From Chara braunii (lineage: Eukaryota > Streptophyta > Charophyceae > Charales > Characeae), in the NCBI GenBank assembly GCA_003427395.1, contig BFEA01000208.1, positions 436,041 to 466,455 of the forward strand: a DNA stretch of 30,415 bases, in the 5' to 3' direction. The notes beneath the pieces were generated by a model. The model was not told the DNA's origin. It saw only the letters and a list, made by a program, of their open reading frames with translations, and ran no database searches. Both the position numbers and the translations under genes were made by a program. Positions 9,905-20,935 of this stretch are shown here, in pieces (the first letter of the stretch is position 1; each line of letters begins with the position of its first letter).

Positions 9905-10586
9905 GAGTGGCGGATGGCCCAGTGGTTAGGGCACCGGTTGGAAATGCACATTGTGGTCTGAGGTTGCGGGCTCAAAACCTCGCAGCCTCGCGCATATTTG
10001 GGCATTAGGTTGACGCACTACCACTCATGCACTGAGCGCACGCGCAGCCAGGGGGCACGGATGTGCAAAGTACATAGAGCTGCTCTGGGAGTCCACCTGA
10101 GAGGGTGCCCAGCAGACACTAGCCCCTGTACATTCCTGGGACCTCCCCTTAGGGTTGCTGGAGGCCATGGGGGGAGACGGCTCCAGGAGAGGCAGGCTCA
10201 GTGGGAATGAGTACGGGAGGAGTGAAGGGTTCACCCCCTTCCTAGCAGAAGTGAGTCTCATCCCCACAGCAGCTGGTGACAGCGGTGCATTTGCCTCCTG
10301 GGCGGATGCCTCGGGGATGCAGGACCCTAAGTTCGAAGGGGTTGCACCGTGACACAGCAGCCTGGTAGCTTCGGTCCAGGCTGATACTCCAGGGTGCGGC
10401 AAGGTCTCTCTTCTCTCCCTTCCTTGTGAGTCCTGATCTTGAGTGATGTCTGAGTTAGTGGGTGGCCCGTTGTGCTGACAGGTGGGCTGAACCCGACGTG
10501 CGAAGCCCCCTGGTGGACTTCCTCCCTAGGTCATACCCTCGACACCCGACAACCCTTAAAAATAAAAATAAAAAATTCAAATTTGC
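9905..10586 (+). mobile_element. tRNA-derived SINE-like element, ~680 bp
   Basis: The head has a good A-box (TGGCCCAGTGGTTAG, 9915-9929) and a near-consensus B-box (GGCTCAAAACC, 9969-9979; consensus GGTTCGANNCC) 42 bases further on. The tail is an A-rich tract with the pattern TTAAAAATAAAAATAAAAAA at 10556-10575. The body between is unique here and unusually long for a SINE, so it may be a composite. I found no convincing target-site duplication (only AATGCA is shared by the flanks). It is not a functional tRNA gene because a paired acceptor stem cannot be drawn. Confidence 0.55.
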
Positions 10587-10919
10587 TTAAATGCAGTGGA
10601 AACGAGAAAGCATTGATACGAAACAGGCAAAGTCCAGTCCATCGTCCCTTGTCAGGACAACGACAAGACAGTGTTGCCCACGTCAGGAGTTGAACAAAGA
10701 AGGAATGATTCTCCATTGAAGCCGGCTAGAGTAGGAATACATGCAACGGAAACGATTCAACCATTAAAAGTACTATCGTAGGATCCGTCCCAAAACCTAA
10801 AGCCAAGTTTATCAAAGACACTAAAACGATGCCTCAAGAAAGTCGGCCATGAATTTGTTGGTGCTATGTGCAATCGAGGCACTGTCCTGTATATACACAC
10901 ACCGCAAGAAATCATCACA
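10587..10919. other. No gene recognised
   Basis: Contains only short overlapping frames. ATGCA--GGAAACGA occurs twice, near 10592 and 10741. Nothing else is supported. Confidence 0.5.
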
Positions 10920-11215
10920 CTGGCCAAACGTTGTCGAGCGCATCGGCTCCTGCCTTGTTTTTTGCAAAAGGCGAGAGACCTCCCGGACGCGTCACACAAG
11001 AGTTAAGAAAACAATTAGAGACAACTTGGGAACAATGCATAAATAATCCAGAGGGCTGCCGAGACGGATGCGGTTGCGTTGCCATCTCGCCGCTCTAGCC
11101 GGGTGCGCTAACCGTACGTCCCGCGGTCCCCTACGACAGGATAGGGTCCCGCGGGGCACAACTTACCTCCCTAAAGGGCTGTCACCACCCTTAGGGGCGT
11201 ATCCCTACCGAGCTA
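10920..11215. repeat. Left arm of a ~300-bp inverted repeat
   Basis: Reads as the diverged reverse complement of 13910-14205. Shared blocks in the same order include GTTGTCG-GCGCATCG, TTTTTGCAAAAGGCGAGAG (here one extra T), AGAGACAACTTGGG, AATAATCC, GCTCTAGCCGGG, CCGCGGGGCACAACTTAC, GCTGTCACCACCCTTAGGGG and ATCCCTACCGAGCTACTGA. Similarity stops sharply after GCTACTGA on the inner side. Confidence 0.8.
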
Positions 11216-13556
11216 CTGACCCACATGCGAAAGCTTTCAGATGCAATCGCAGAGGTAGGCCAGTCGAGAGCGTTTACTCATTCGAGAGCGTTTACTCATT
11301 CTCTTAAGTACGAAGTAGATGCCGGTTGACTAGGATGGTCCCAACCGAGCATGAAACCCATAGTCAATCCTAGTCCCGTAGATCTACAACTAAAGAAAAA
11401 AAAAGTTACAATGCTCAAATATAACTTTACCGGTAAAAACCGACCATCAGACGATAAAACCAATAATAAAAAAAACAACCACCTCGGGTCAAACTCAATA
11501 AATAAAGCTCAATATTGAACTACCAACGAGGAGATGACTCTGACAATAACCTCGATGCAGCCGACAAAGTAGTCAGACTGCCTCCGTTCTGACTTGATGA
11601 GACGCGCTGCCAAAGTCATCCGTTCCACCTTACCACCGACCTAAGATTAGGCACGCAAACCCGTCTTCATACATTTGTAATCTTCTTGGATGACAGACTG
11701 CTTTGTGGATGATTCTTGATCAGGTGCATTACTTAAAGTGTTGCATGTCCCACCCTTTAGAAAGTGGTCTGGTCCTCCTCCTCGCCCAAGCACAAGACTC
11801 GGATCTCAGAAGTCGGGTCGTCTCCACCGAATCGGCAAAGTACCCCTCCGTAGAACGGTCCACTCTAAGTCAATAACAGGGCCGGGTCCTAAAGCAACGA
11901 GCCCCCGCCCAGATGCTTCCTAGAGAAAGAACGTGTCCACCACGAGTAGATTTTAGTTACTCTCATTTTCCCTAAGTAGAATTTAACTTAAACGAAGAAA
12001 GTTAGAGGAGGTAGAGAATGAGCACCATTTGGTCGGGTATAGACATATGAGGTCATTCGGGATAGAAAGGGTAGCCTTGTCATAAAGGCTAAATCTATTT
12101 AATTTTGTCTCCTTATTTGAATCAAATTCCGTTTTACAACACCCACTGATTTAACCCTTTTCAAAACACAAGTCCTCTTGACATGCAGGGGGGTGAAAGG
12201 TAGAAAGAGAGCAATTATTTTCTTCATCTCAAATAGGCACCATCATTCTGCTTTTCAAGCATCTCTCTACCTACGTGCACACTAGACCGAAGCAAACAAG
12301 TTGGAAAAAACCAGCAAAAATCCCATACCCAAAGTCAGACGCCATCTTTCCACATGCATAGCATACCATCTTTACTCTACCTATCTCTCGAATATTCAAT
12401 AAGAGCAGGGTCAAGCAAAGTGTGGGTGGACACAATTGTGAAAGGAAGTATGAGTCAATCAATTGACCTTGAGTGAAGTTTGAATCGGCTTCAGTCAAGA
12501 GAGTCGAGATAATGTCTCAATCAAATAGAAGATTAACCTTCGTTGAAATCCATAAATATGTGGCTCACAACTCCACAAGTTGTGGTCGTTCCCCTGAATG
12601 ACGGTCTGCGTCCTTCTTCAAGTGCTCGATCGTACAAGGGTTGGGTCCACCAAGATGTCTCAATGAGATAACCCTCAAAGAGGGTGCTCTCATGACGAAG
12701 TCCCACATGGTCCCAATGTCCTAGACAGTCCCAATGCAGTCCCAACTGCACATTAACCACCTAGAGACTGCCCCAGACCAACTCGCAGATCTCGAACCAC
12801 CTCCAACCACCACGCCGTGCACCTAAAAAAAAAAAAAAAAAAAAAGTGGGACTACCGCTCGCCGCGCCGTCAAAACCAGTACCACGGTCGCTCAACACCA
12901 TCACCAGATCGTGCCCAATAAAGAAGGGCCCATTGCACCACATATTTTTTGGCAACACTTTCCCTTAAAATATGTCGTCAACACACCGAAAAACTTCAGC
13001 AGCATGGTCCTACCCGATGTACGACTGTTGCCGTACGACTGAGCAGCACCTCTTCCTGCAAATCCCCGCAGATGTCGTGCTGGCAACCGGGCAGCACCTC
13101 CCATCAAAGCATTGCGTCCTTGCCGTTTGTTGTGCCGACAATCCGGCAACATTTCCCCATTAAAAAAAACAACGTCGACGCGACAATACTTCAGCGACGC
13201 AACCCCACTGAAATGGAGGTTCATCCTGCTGCACTGCGGCAACCAGCTTAGGGCAGAGCCCTGGTTACACAAAAAAGGCCCTACTAGCGCAACACCAGCC
13301 CAACGCTGAGGCCGAGTGACCCCAGCGTTGGCTATGGCTGCCTTCGCCCCTCACTCTATCTTCCTGCAGACCGCCTGCGTGTTCATCTCCTTTACCCAAC
13401 AAACTTCCAGCACCACTCCACCAAGCAGCACCTCCACCATTACTGCTTCTCCAAGCACCACTTCCTCAAGCTGCTCGAATGAATGAAGCAACTGGGGGAA
13501 GAGCTGCCTTTATATTGTGGTCAAAGGTTTGCTCTAGGACTCAGACTCATCCTGAA

Positions 13557-13576
13557 CCCTTGATCTTGATCAAGGG
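13557..13576. repeat. Perfect hairpin, 9-bp stem
   Basis: CCCTTGATC, two-base loop TT, GATCAAGGG. The same stem recurs with a longer loop at 13807-13837, so the pair looks like a family of related palindromes. Confidence 0.8.
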
Positions 13577-13806
13577 CCAGGAATAGTCGAGCCCTTTGAG
13601 CTCTGTTTCCCCTCTCTCTCAATGCAGACCTCTACCAGCATCAGCATCCCTCACAGTGTGATGGAGCTCAATCTGCACTTGAAGTACAAGTGAGCAGCAT
13701 CACAGCCTCAACATCTGTGAGGCAAGTGTGCGAGCTGCTAGCTTTTATAGCTAGCTGACTGCCGACAACAACTTGACCCACAATAAAAAAAATCGGAGCT
13801 GGCCTA

Positions 13807-13865
13807 GGCCCTTGATCTGAACCCACGATCAAGGGCCATAGACCTTGACGTTCCCCTAGGGGAAC
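13807..13865. repeat. Adjacent perfect palindromes
   Basis: 13807-13837 has an 11-bp perfect stem (GGCCCTTGATC reversed) with a 9-base loop. 13850-13865 is the 16-bp palindrome GTTCCCCTAGGGGAAC, itself enclosed by CCTTG and CAAGG. Confidence 0.85.
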
Positions 13866-13909
13866 CAAGGTCTTTCAATCCCAAAGGCATCTGGCCTTTC
13901 CCTAGGATC

Positions 13910-14205
13910 AGTAGCTCGGTAGGGATTCACCCCTAAGGGTGGTGACAGCTCCTTAGGGAAAGTAAGTTGTGCCCCGCGGGAACCTATCCTGTCATAGGGG
14001 ACCGGGGGAAGTACGGCTGGCACTCCCGGCTAGAGCGATGAAGGGGCGACACGACCGCGTCCGCCGAAGCGGTTTGCAGGATTATTCACACGTTGTCCCC
14101 AAGTTGTCTCTTGTTTTGGGTTTTGTTTCACTCCTGCGTGGCATGGCCGGGAGGGCTCTCGCCTTTTGCGAAAAAGGTGGGAGTCGATGCGCACGACAAC
14201 GTCAA
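13910..14205. repeat. Right arm of a ~300-bp inverted repeat
   Basis: Reverse-complement partner of 10920-11215. It begins ATCAGTAGCTCGGTAGGGAT and proceeds through CCCTAAGGGTGGTGACAGC, AAGTTGTGCCCCGCGGGA, CCCGGCTAGAGCG and CTCGCCTTTTGCGAAAAAGG. The arms differ by many substitutions and small indels, so the pair is old. Confidence 0.8.
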
Positions 14206-14521
14206 CCACACCTAACATGTGGGGGGGAAGAGATCATTGTTGCACCCACAACTTTCATTACTGAGCTGACAGCTGATCGCACAAGTGAAGATGACGCATG
14301 TGATGCTTAAAGAGTGAGGAATGGGAGCAAATGATTTGTGTAGTTTGTGTTGTTCTCTACCTAGAATTTGAGGTAAGCGGGGGCCTATAGATTCTGAGGT
14401 TGAATCTCTCTTCAAGTGCGTTATAGTTGCCTCAACTCTCTGTGATTGGGTCCCGTGGGCAAAGAATCCATAGCTGGGTTTGTTTGCGTGCATAAGATGC
14501 TGATATGCTTGACAACCCTAG
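14206..14521. other. No gene recognised
   Basis: Unique-looking sequence between the inverted-repeat arm and the satellite-like block. A G8 tract lies at 14220-14227. Confidence 0.5.
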
Positions 14522-15440
14522 TTCATGTGTGTACCTTGGAATTTGTCAGAGGGTATCGGGGTGCTTATGTAGGACGAACACAACAGAGTTGAACGTACTG
14601 GCGTGAGCATCTGGCATGTAGTAGAGTCAATCCGATAGCCAAACGCACTTTCACTGACGGCTGGTTTGTGTGTGTACGTGGGAACTTGCCGTAGATGCCG
14701 AGCTGCCTACGTCGGCCACACACAATGAAATTGATTGTGCTGTGGTGCGAACATCTGGCATGTAGTAAGAGTGAATCTGATAGCCACACACACTTTCACA
14801 GATGGCTGCTTTGTGTGTCTACGTGGGAACCTCTTCTAGGTGTCACGCTGCTTTCGTAGGACGAACAGAACGGAATTGAACATACTCTAGTGTGAAGTTG
14901 TGTGAACATCTGGCATGACGTAAGATGGAATCCAATAGCTGGAGTCACTGTCATAGCTGTCTGGGTCGTTTTGAAGTCGGTGACAGCGATCTAAGTCTTA
15001 TCATTGATGCCATGAAGGAGGAGCTGATGGATTTGAAGGAGTACTAATATCTGTAGGTGCTCTCCCAACCTCAACACTAGTGGTAATGGAGCACATAAAT
15101 CAAACTCTAGGAGGAAGCGAAAGGGTAAGTGTGAAAGGAGAAGAGCTAAGGGGAAGAGTAGACGGAAAGGTTTCAATCTGCAATGTGGTGTGAACATCTC
15201 GCATGCAGTAAGATGGAATCGAATAACTGCACTCACTTACATAGACGGCTGGGCTATTTTAAAGTTGGTGGTGACTATCTCAGTTTTGTCCTTGACACCA
15301 TGAAGGAGGAGCTGGTGGATTTTGAGGAGTTCTAATATTTGTGGGTGGTCTCCGAGACTGAAGACAAGTGGTAATGGAGCACGTAAATCAAATTCTAGGA
15401 GGAAGCGAAAGGGTAAGCGCGAAAGGTTTCATTTTTCAAT
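14522..15440. repeat. Diverged satellite-like tandem array
   Basis: Units are marked by (T/C)GTG(A/C)(G/A)(A/C)... CATCT(G/C)GCATG followed by TAGTA(A)GA and CACTTTCA/ACTCAC...GACGGCTG. The landmark starts at about 14602, 14746, 14901 and 15189, giving spacings of 144, 155 and 288 bp. The last two units also share a longer downstream part (ATGAAGGAGGAGCTG, GGAGGAAGCGAAAGGGTAAG). No protein-coding signal is evident. Confidence 0.8.
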
Positions 15441-15705
15441 CTGCAATGACCCGCACGGTTATAGGCTGAGAAATCTGTATTCTCTGAGAAAAGTTGCTGC
15501 CTTTCATCTGTTTGATGAGATTTCTGAGTCTGAATCCATTTGGCTGTGTTTTCTGAATACGCATGTGACCTGCTGATGATGTATGTATGCTGTGTGCTTG
15601 CCCATGCCTAAGTCTGTGTCCCGGTGCAAACTCTGTTATTCGTGCTGTGTTTCTGTGCCTCAGACAGGGGTAGAGTAGCAGACACGTGTAGTTACAGGGA
15701 CATAC

Positions 15706-15826
15706 CCGAAATTTGGGCACAGAGGGACTTGCCGGAAGTTCAAGACCCAAATTTGGCCACAGAGGGACTTATAGGAAGTTCAAGACCCGAAATTGGCCAC
15801 AGAGGGACTAATCGGAAGTTCTAGAA
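15706..15826. repeat. 40-bp tandem repeat, three copies
   Basis: CACAGAGGGACT recurs at 15719, 15759 and 15799, each followed by a GGAAGTTC and preceded by AAATT(T)GG. Period 40 bp with few differences. Confidence 0.92.
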
Positions 15827-16596
15827 GGCTAGGGGTAGATGTCGAATTTGTCAGGGATCCGGTAGGGTTTTCCAGCAACTCTGGGTAGGCCCAGGATGGT
15901 CCGGTAGGCTTAGATGAAAATCCGGTAGCGTCCAAAATGCCATGATGGTCCAGGGCCCGTATGTAGATAGATATCAAGATAGATGCAAGCCCTGAATGTG
16001 TATGGCAGATTGCAATCATGTTCCGGCCAAATGCAGGAACTTTCCGATAGGCCTATTGCACCTGTAGAGGCAGGTGTACCCAGGGTAGAGGTACTGGAGG
16101 CCAGAAGTCATGACTATATCATTCTATGCAATGAGTAGGCCTGACATTCACCCAACAGTCATGCTGCTACTCCGCCAAGAGGGAGAAGAGGTGGAGCTGC
16201 TGGGAAGCAAGACAGAGGTTGAGGGTGATGGACAAGAGCTCCATAACTATGCCAGAGACGAGGGAGGGTGCCTCACTATGGAGGGAGTAGTAGTAGAATG
16301 CCACTAATGGCATGTTGCTCCTGATCAATCAAAACAATAGAGCAGGACTGTGTCAATTGCCTGTAAAAGCACTTGTAACTGTAGCAGGTACTCTTTTGTT
16401 ACCAATGGTTGTTGCTAAGTATGGCCTGTCTGCTCAGTGTCTCCAGACCCCCACCTTCTGCTTTATGCATTCACAATTAGCAGGGAAGTTGGGGATGTTG
16501 TGGAGGAGACGTGACCTGGGATTTAACTCATAGAAGAATCCATGAAGCTGCAGCAGAGAGGAGGGGTGAGGGGAGAGGGAGGAGGGTGTAGAAGGG
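15827..16596. other. No gene recognised
   Basis: TCCGGTAGG occurs three times between 15858 and 15930 in otherwise unique sequence. 16110-16560 has short frames only, none resembling a known protein. A purine-rich stretch precedes the next repeat block. Confidence 0.5.
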
Positions 16597-16960
16597 GAGT
16601 CTGTCTGGATGTCTGTCTGTCTGTCTGCTGGTCTGTCTGTCAGTTCGTCTGGCTGTCCGTCCACCGGTCGCTCGGTCGGTTGGTTGGCCGGTCGGGTCAT
16701 CTGCCCGTCAGTGCGTCCGTTGGTTGTTGGTCACTACATCGGTCGGTCATTTCATTAGCCCATCGGTCAGCCCCTCCGTCGGTCCTTCCGTCAGCCAGTC
16801 GATCTGTTTGTCGATCCGTAGTGCATAGGTTACTCTCTTTGTCTGTCTGTCTCTCTTTCTGTCTACCTGCCTGCCTACCTGCATGCCTGCCTACCTGCCT
16901 ATTTTCCTGCCTCCTTGCCCGCCTGCCTGCCTGCCTGTCTGTGTGTCTGTCTGCCTGTGG
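16597..16960. repeat. Imperfect tetranucleotide array (CTGT/CGGT/CTGC)n
   Basis: Runs of CTGT (16600-16640), a long degenerate stretch of CGGT/CCGT/CAGT words (16640-16830), then CTGC/CTAC words (16860-16940). A 263-codon frame crosses it, but its composition is entirely dictated by the repeat. Confidence 0.9.

Positions 16961-16968
<8 letters not shown>

Positions 16969-17041
<73 letters not shown>
16969..17041. repeat. (CT)n microsatellite
   Basis: Perfect CT array of about 36 repeats following the tetranucleotide block. Confidence 0.97.
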
Positions 17042-17046
<5 letters not shown>

Positions 17047-17250
17047 GCCCGTCAGTGCGTCGGTCGGTCAGTTCGTTGCCCATCACCACCATCACCACCA
17101 GCTCCTCCACCTACATCTTCCACGACACCATCCCCTCCGTCAACGGCCTCCTCTCCTTCCTCATTTTCCTTCCCCTCTTATGCCTCTCCTCCATCATCGT
17201 CTTCATCATCAACACATTCATGGTCAGGTCGGATATCACAGAGGTCCCCT

Positions 17251-17717
17251 CGGCGGGGGCATCCATGATCAGATCGGCCATCACATACTCCTCTTCAACG
17301 GAGACGTTCCCCATCTCCACCGCTGCCTCCTAGACAGCGACCTCGTTTGTACTTTAACAGCATGACCATCACGCCTCCTCCGGGGGTTAGAGATCTGCCC
17401 TGACGCCACACTCGTAATGTTATGGAACGACGCCGTCGCTCCCAATGCGCACTGGCTAGAAATAGTACATACTGAGTCCGATGCCCACAATGTGTGCTGA
17501 TTTTTTTAGTGCTGCAGGCCTGAGTGTGCACGAGACACGATGTGCAGCCACCTGTGCAGCATGTGCATGACCAGCAGCCACTCTGAGCAAAAGTGCGGTT
17601 GGTCAGTCTCCACTTCTTGCACCTGATGATCTGACCCACCCACTTCTCTCCCACCGAAAACTGACTGCTCCCCTCCTCCAACTGGCAACCATCCACCTTC
17701 TTTTGATGGACCCCCTA
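17251..17717 (+). pseudogene. Coding-like remnant abutting the chromovirus
   Basis: Two frames on the plus strand look protein-like although short: one around 17257-17355 (GHHILLFNGDVPHLHRC) and one around 17375-17500 (TLVMLWNDAVAPNAHWLE). After a stop-rich gap, 17520-17605 encodes a Cys/His cluster (TMCSHLCSMC in one frame, VCTRH in another) reminiscent of the RING-like modules at 22534-24065. The left LTR of the chromovirus begins directly after 17717. I infer that this is the upstream part of the same decayed locus, but I cannot demonstrate homology by eye. Confidence 0.3.
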
Positions 17718-18972
17718 TGTTATGATTTTGGTTGTCTGTTGTCTGAAGACCAACACTCACTCGCATAGACTCCCAGGTATAGCCATACATACACAGAAGG
17801 AAGGGGAGAGGATAGGAGTATCACACCGCACAGGGAGAGATAAACACAACGGAAGACTTGACCATGCGATATGAAAGGGTACACTGAAAGTGCAATTCAC
17901 TCCACTCAATCCTCACAACCAGTCATAAGGAAAGCCGAGTAGATCACATCCAAGAAACAATGAAACGATGATAGTCTGAACCCAACATCAACAACGTTCA
18001 TTAAACTCAGAGTCTCGGATTGTGAGGATAACCTCAGAACTATGATGCGCTGCTCAGAGATGAGCAACGCTTCACTTCCCAGCCCTGATGAACCGCTATT
18101 ACTACCCCGAGTCCCTGAAACATCAAGCGCCACCCAGATACAGCCTCCAGAGGGAAGCGCCACCGTGAAACAGGCCTTTGAGGCCAAGCGCCACTCAAAG
18201 GATGAAGAAGAAGCCCAACGCCACAATATCTGATTATGACGAAGTGTCAAATGACTTCCCGGATGGAAGTCTGCAGCAGCGCCACCTCTCCTGACAAGAT
18301 GATCTCTGAGGAAGAAGCTGCAGCTGCAGCGCCACAACCCCGTAACCCTACTCTGGAGGAGGGTCTAGCAGGGCACCAACTTCTCTCGCCTCCAGCAGAC
18401 TTCAAATAGCCCAGACCTCTGTACAGCCCTGCGTGTTGTCAAAGTACAGCGCAGGTCCCAATTATGGCCGGCGCTCCGCAAGTCTGGCTATGTCTGTCTT
18501 CTTCAACGCAGAGCTGTCACCACTTCCAGTTCGTGCGTTGCACAACAGCAATGTACACGGTACCAACCGCCAAAAGCCCTGAACCGATGTGCCCATCCTA
18601 TCTATAACCTACACTAGCCTAGACACGACCTAGACCGGACTGACTGGACTGACCGGTACCATATCAGTTTCGGTCTCTCGGCCTCTACCTACCCGGCTAT
18701 AGGCTATAGGACCGTCTATCAGTTTAGGCCCATAGGGCCTATCTGTCCTAGGGGTAGCCCGGGCCTGCTATTCGCAGTTAGGGTAGCTGTAGGAAATTCT
18801 AGTTAGTACGGGCCTATATTTACCCGAATTTGCAGATATGTCCCTCTCGAATTTTCCTTACAGGCCGATTTCTCGGTTAGCCCTCAACCAAACAAATTTA
18901 CGAATCTGTCTGACTTATGGTACATCCTCGACGAGAGAGGCTACAAGCCACTGGAACCAGCAAGTCACTGCA
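17718..18972 (-). repeat. 3' LTR of the chromovirus
   Basis: 1255 bp, matching 21097-22319. On the plus strand it runs from TGTTATGATT to GTCACTGCA. It contains about 40 bp at 17844-17883 that the other LTR lacks. The word GCGCCAC recurs at roughly 30-bp steps (18127, 18157, 18188, 18218 as ACGCCAC, 18279, 18329). Confidence 0.92.
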
Positions 18973-18990
18973 GACCTACCCTCCCCGGAG
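18973..18990 (-). promoter_or_regulatory. Polypurine tract candidate
   Basis: In sense orientation the bases immediately upstream of the 3' LTR read GGGGAGGGTAGG followed by TC. This is the expected position for the plus-strand DNA primer of an LTR retrotransposon. Confidence 0.7.
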
Positions 18991-19004
18991 TGAGGACCTT
19001 CGAG

Positions 19005-20935
19005 CTAGGGGCGTAGGCGTGCAGAGCGTCGAAGGGATTCTCCCTTCTGTGCTGCCTCATATTTGAGGACAACAGACTTTGCAGTTTTAAGGAGTTCCTT
19101 GCGAGTAAACCAGCGATCTTCGGTATGCGGCTGGAAGGAAAACTTCACAAGGTACTCTCTGTGTGGGCTTGTACCTGTCTCATCCTCAATTGATTCCACC
19201 TCATATCCCTTGCCAAGGATCGGGGGACCGAATTGAGGGGGCCTGTCTGGGAATGCATCAACTAAGGTGAATGGTAACAACTTAGATGCATGGAAGACAG
19301 GGTAGGTTTATAGATGCAGAGGGACATCCACAACGTAGGATGGTCCAAACGGATCAGCTCCCACTATATCTAAAACCTGCCATGGACCCATTTATCGTGG
19401 CAACCGCTTAGGCGAAATGTCCTCCTCTCGTAATAACTCAGAACTGAGTACCCACACCCAGTCACCTGTGCGTATAGTAGAGGGACGTCTGTGCCTATTG
19501 GCCTACTGTATCATAGCCTTTTGGGCTTTGAGCAGGTTAGCACGGACGCGCCCTATGTCCACACGGTAACGCCAGGTGAACTCTGCAGTTCCAGGTGTCA
19601 ATGTAGGGGTAGCCTTATCGATGATGTCATCGAGAGGCTGCCGTGGTTCACGACCCCAATGCAACCGATAGGGTGTAAAGCCGGTAGAGGAGTGTACAAA
19701 CGTGTTATACACAAGCTGTGCACGACCTAAATGGAGATCCCAGTCCTGCAGATCTGGACTGTTCACAGGGCGCAGCAGCTGAAAGAGAATCTGGTACATC
19801 ACTTCAACCTATCCATTGGCTTCAGGATGACGACCAAATATCATCTCCAGACGAGAATGAAGGTAATCCCTGCAGTAGGATTGCCATTCATTGCTGCAAA
19901 ATCTAGGATCTCGGTCGTTGACAATGGAGGTGGGTGGTCCATGATGTGTAACCCACCTGTCAGCAAATGCCGCCTGAACGGCTGGAACTCGAGCCTCAGC
20001 TGCCAAGGGGATGAACTCTACATATTTGGAGAACCGATCCACGCATACCACGAGGTGTGGTCCTACCCAAGTCAGTAAAATCAATAGACACTGACTGTGC
20101 AAGAGCATCAGGAATGGGTAGTGGTTTGAGTAGGCCCAGGGGAGGTCGGCGTACTACCTTGTTCCTTTGGCATAACTCACAGGTTTCCACATAATGTAGC
20201 ATGTCACTCCTCATCTCCTTCCAGAAGAAGCGTTGCGACAGGGCTGCATACGATTTGAGGGCACCAAAGTGACCATGAGCAACATGACACTCTGACATCA
20301 GAAGTGTTCTCAGCTTGTGGTCCTGGGGAATGCATAGGCGTTCCTCACCCCTGCTGCATGTATACAGTAGATCTGAAACCAGAGTGTATCCTGGTTCAAA
20401 GGCAGGGTCATCATGAAGATTCCTCACTATAGGCCCAAAAATCGCATTCTGGGGCAGCACACGGGCAATGGTCTGACGATTCTTCTCTCCAAATGAGTGA
20501 GTAAAGGAGATAAAAAAGAGAGCGTCAGGCCTACGAGAAAGGGCATCTGCTACTCGATTGTAGCAACCCTTCTTGTGCTTCAGTTCGAAGTCAAACATGT
20601 CAATTAACTGAATGTAGGGAGCAAACTCTTTATGCAATTCTCCCTGGGACTTCATCCACTGGAGGGTGGAGTGATCTGAAAAGATCTTGAAGTGTCTGCC
20701 CAAGAGGAAGTGCTTCCAATGGTTGAGCGCTGACACAAGAGCATAAAACTCTTTCTCATAGGTAGAATCCGGCAGCTTCTTTGTCTTGATATTCTTGCTC
20801 ATATATTCAACAAGCTGCAGACCATTCCCATCATCCTACTAAAGTACCACCCCTACACCATACTGACTAGCATCAGTAGTGAGCACAGAAGGCAAAGTAG
20901 GGTCGGGTAGCTTCAGAACAGGGGCACTTCTGCTC
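19005..20935 (-). pseudogene. Truncated chromovirus pol: RT end, RNase H, integrase, chromodomain
   Basis: Reading downwards from about 20930: the last RT/RNase H entry segment (LTTDASQYGVGVVL), RNase H (YEKEFYALVSALNHWKHFLLG, DHSTLQWM, ADALSRRPD), the integrase HHCC zinc finger (CHVAHGHFG ... CELCQRNK), then the integrase core with Asp in SIDFTDLG, Asp in IVNDRDPRF and, after an in-frame stop, Glu in ANG-VEVMYQ. A conserved C-terminal integrase region (VYNTFVHSSTGFTPYRLHWG) leads to a chromodomain at 19280-19005 (YEVESIEDE, EYLVKF, ELLKTAKSVVLKYE), the mark of chromoviruses that directs integration to particular chromatin. A frameshift lies near 20070 and further breaks near 19800 and between 19500 and 19280. 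The RT palm is deleted near 20936. Confidence 0.9.

Larger units (their letters stand above)
11216..13909. other. Interior of inverted-repeat pair, no gene recognised
   Basis: About 2.7 kb with no frame longer than 123 codons and no motif of a transposase or other known protein. It contains an A21 tract around 12824-12844, A/T-rich non-coding sequence to about 12500, a more GC-balanced section with recurring GCAGCACC-like words at 13040-13500, and palindromes at 13557-13576, 13807-13837 and 13850-13865. A TTGACTAGGAT / ATCCTAGTC inverted pair occurs at about 11327-11375. Confidence 0.5.

Noticed and set aside
9911-9985. Functional tRNA gene
   Set aside because: A and B boxes are good, but no paired acceptor stem or anticodon arm can be drawn; fits a SINE head better.
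14522-15826. CRISPR-like array
   Set aside because: Units are long, diverged and contiguous without unique spacers, in a eukaryotic context.
16542-17333. 263-codon plus-strand open frame
   Set aside because: Most of it translates tetranucleotide and CT arrays; only the last part may have coding ancestry and is described separately.
17906-18337. 143-codon minus-strand frame, also present in the other LTR
   Set aside because: Wholly inside the LTR and overlapping the periodic GCGCCAC array; open frame explained by repetition.
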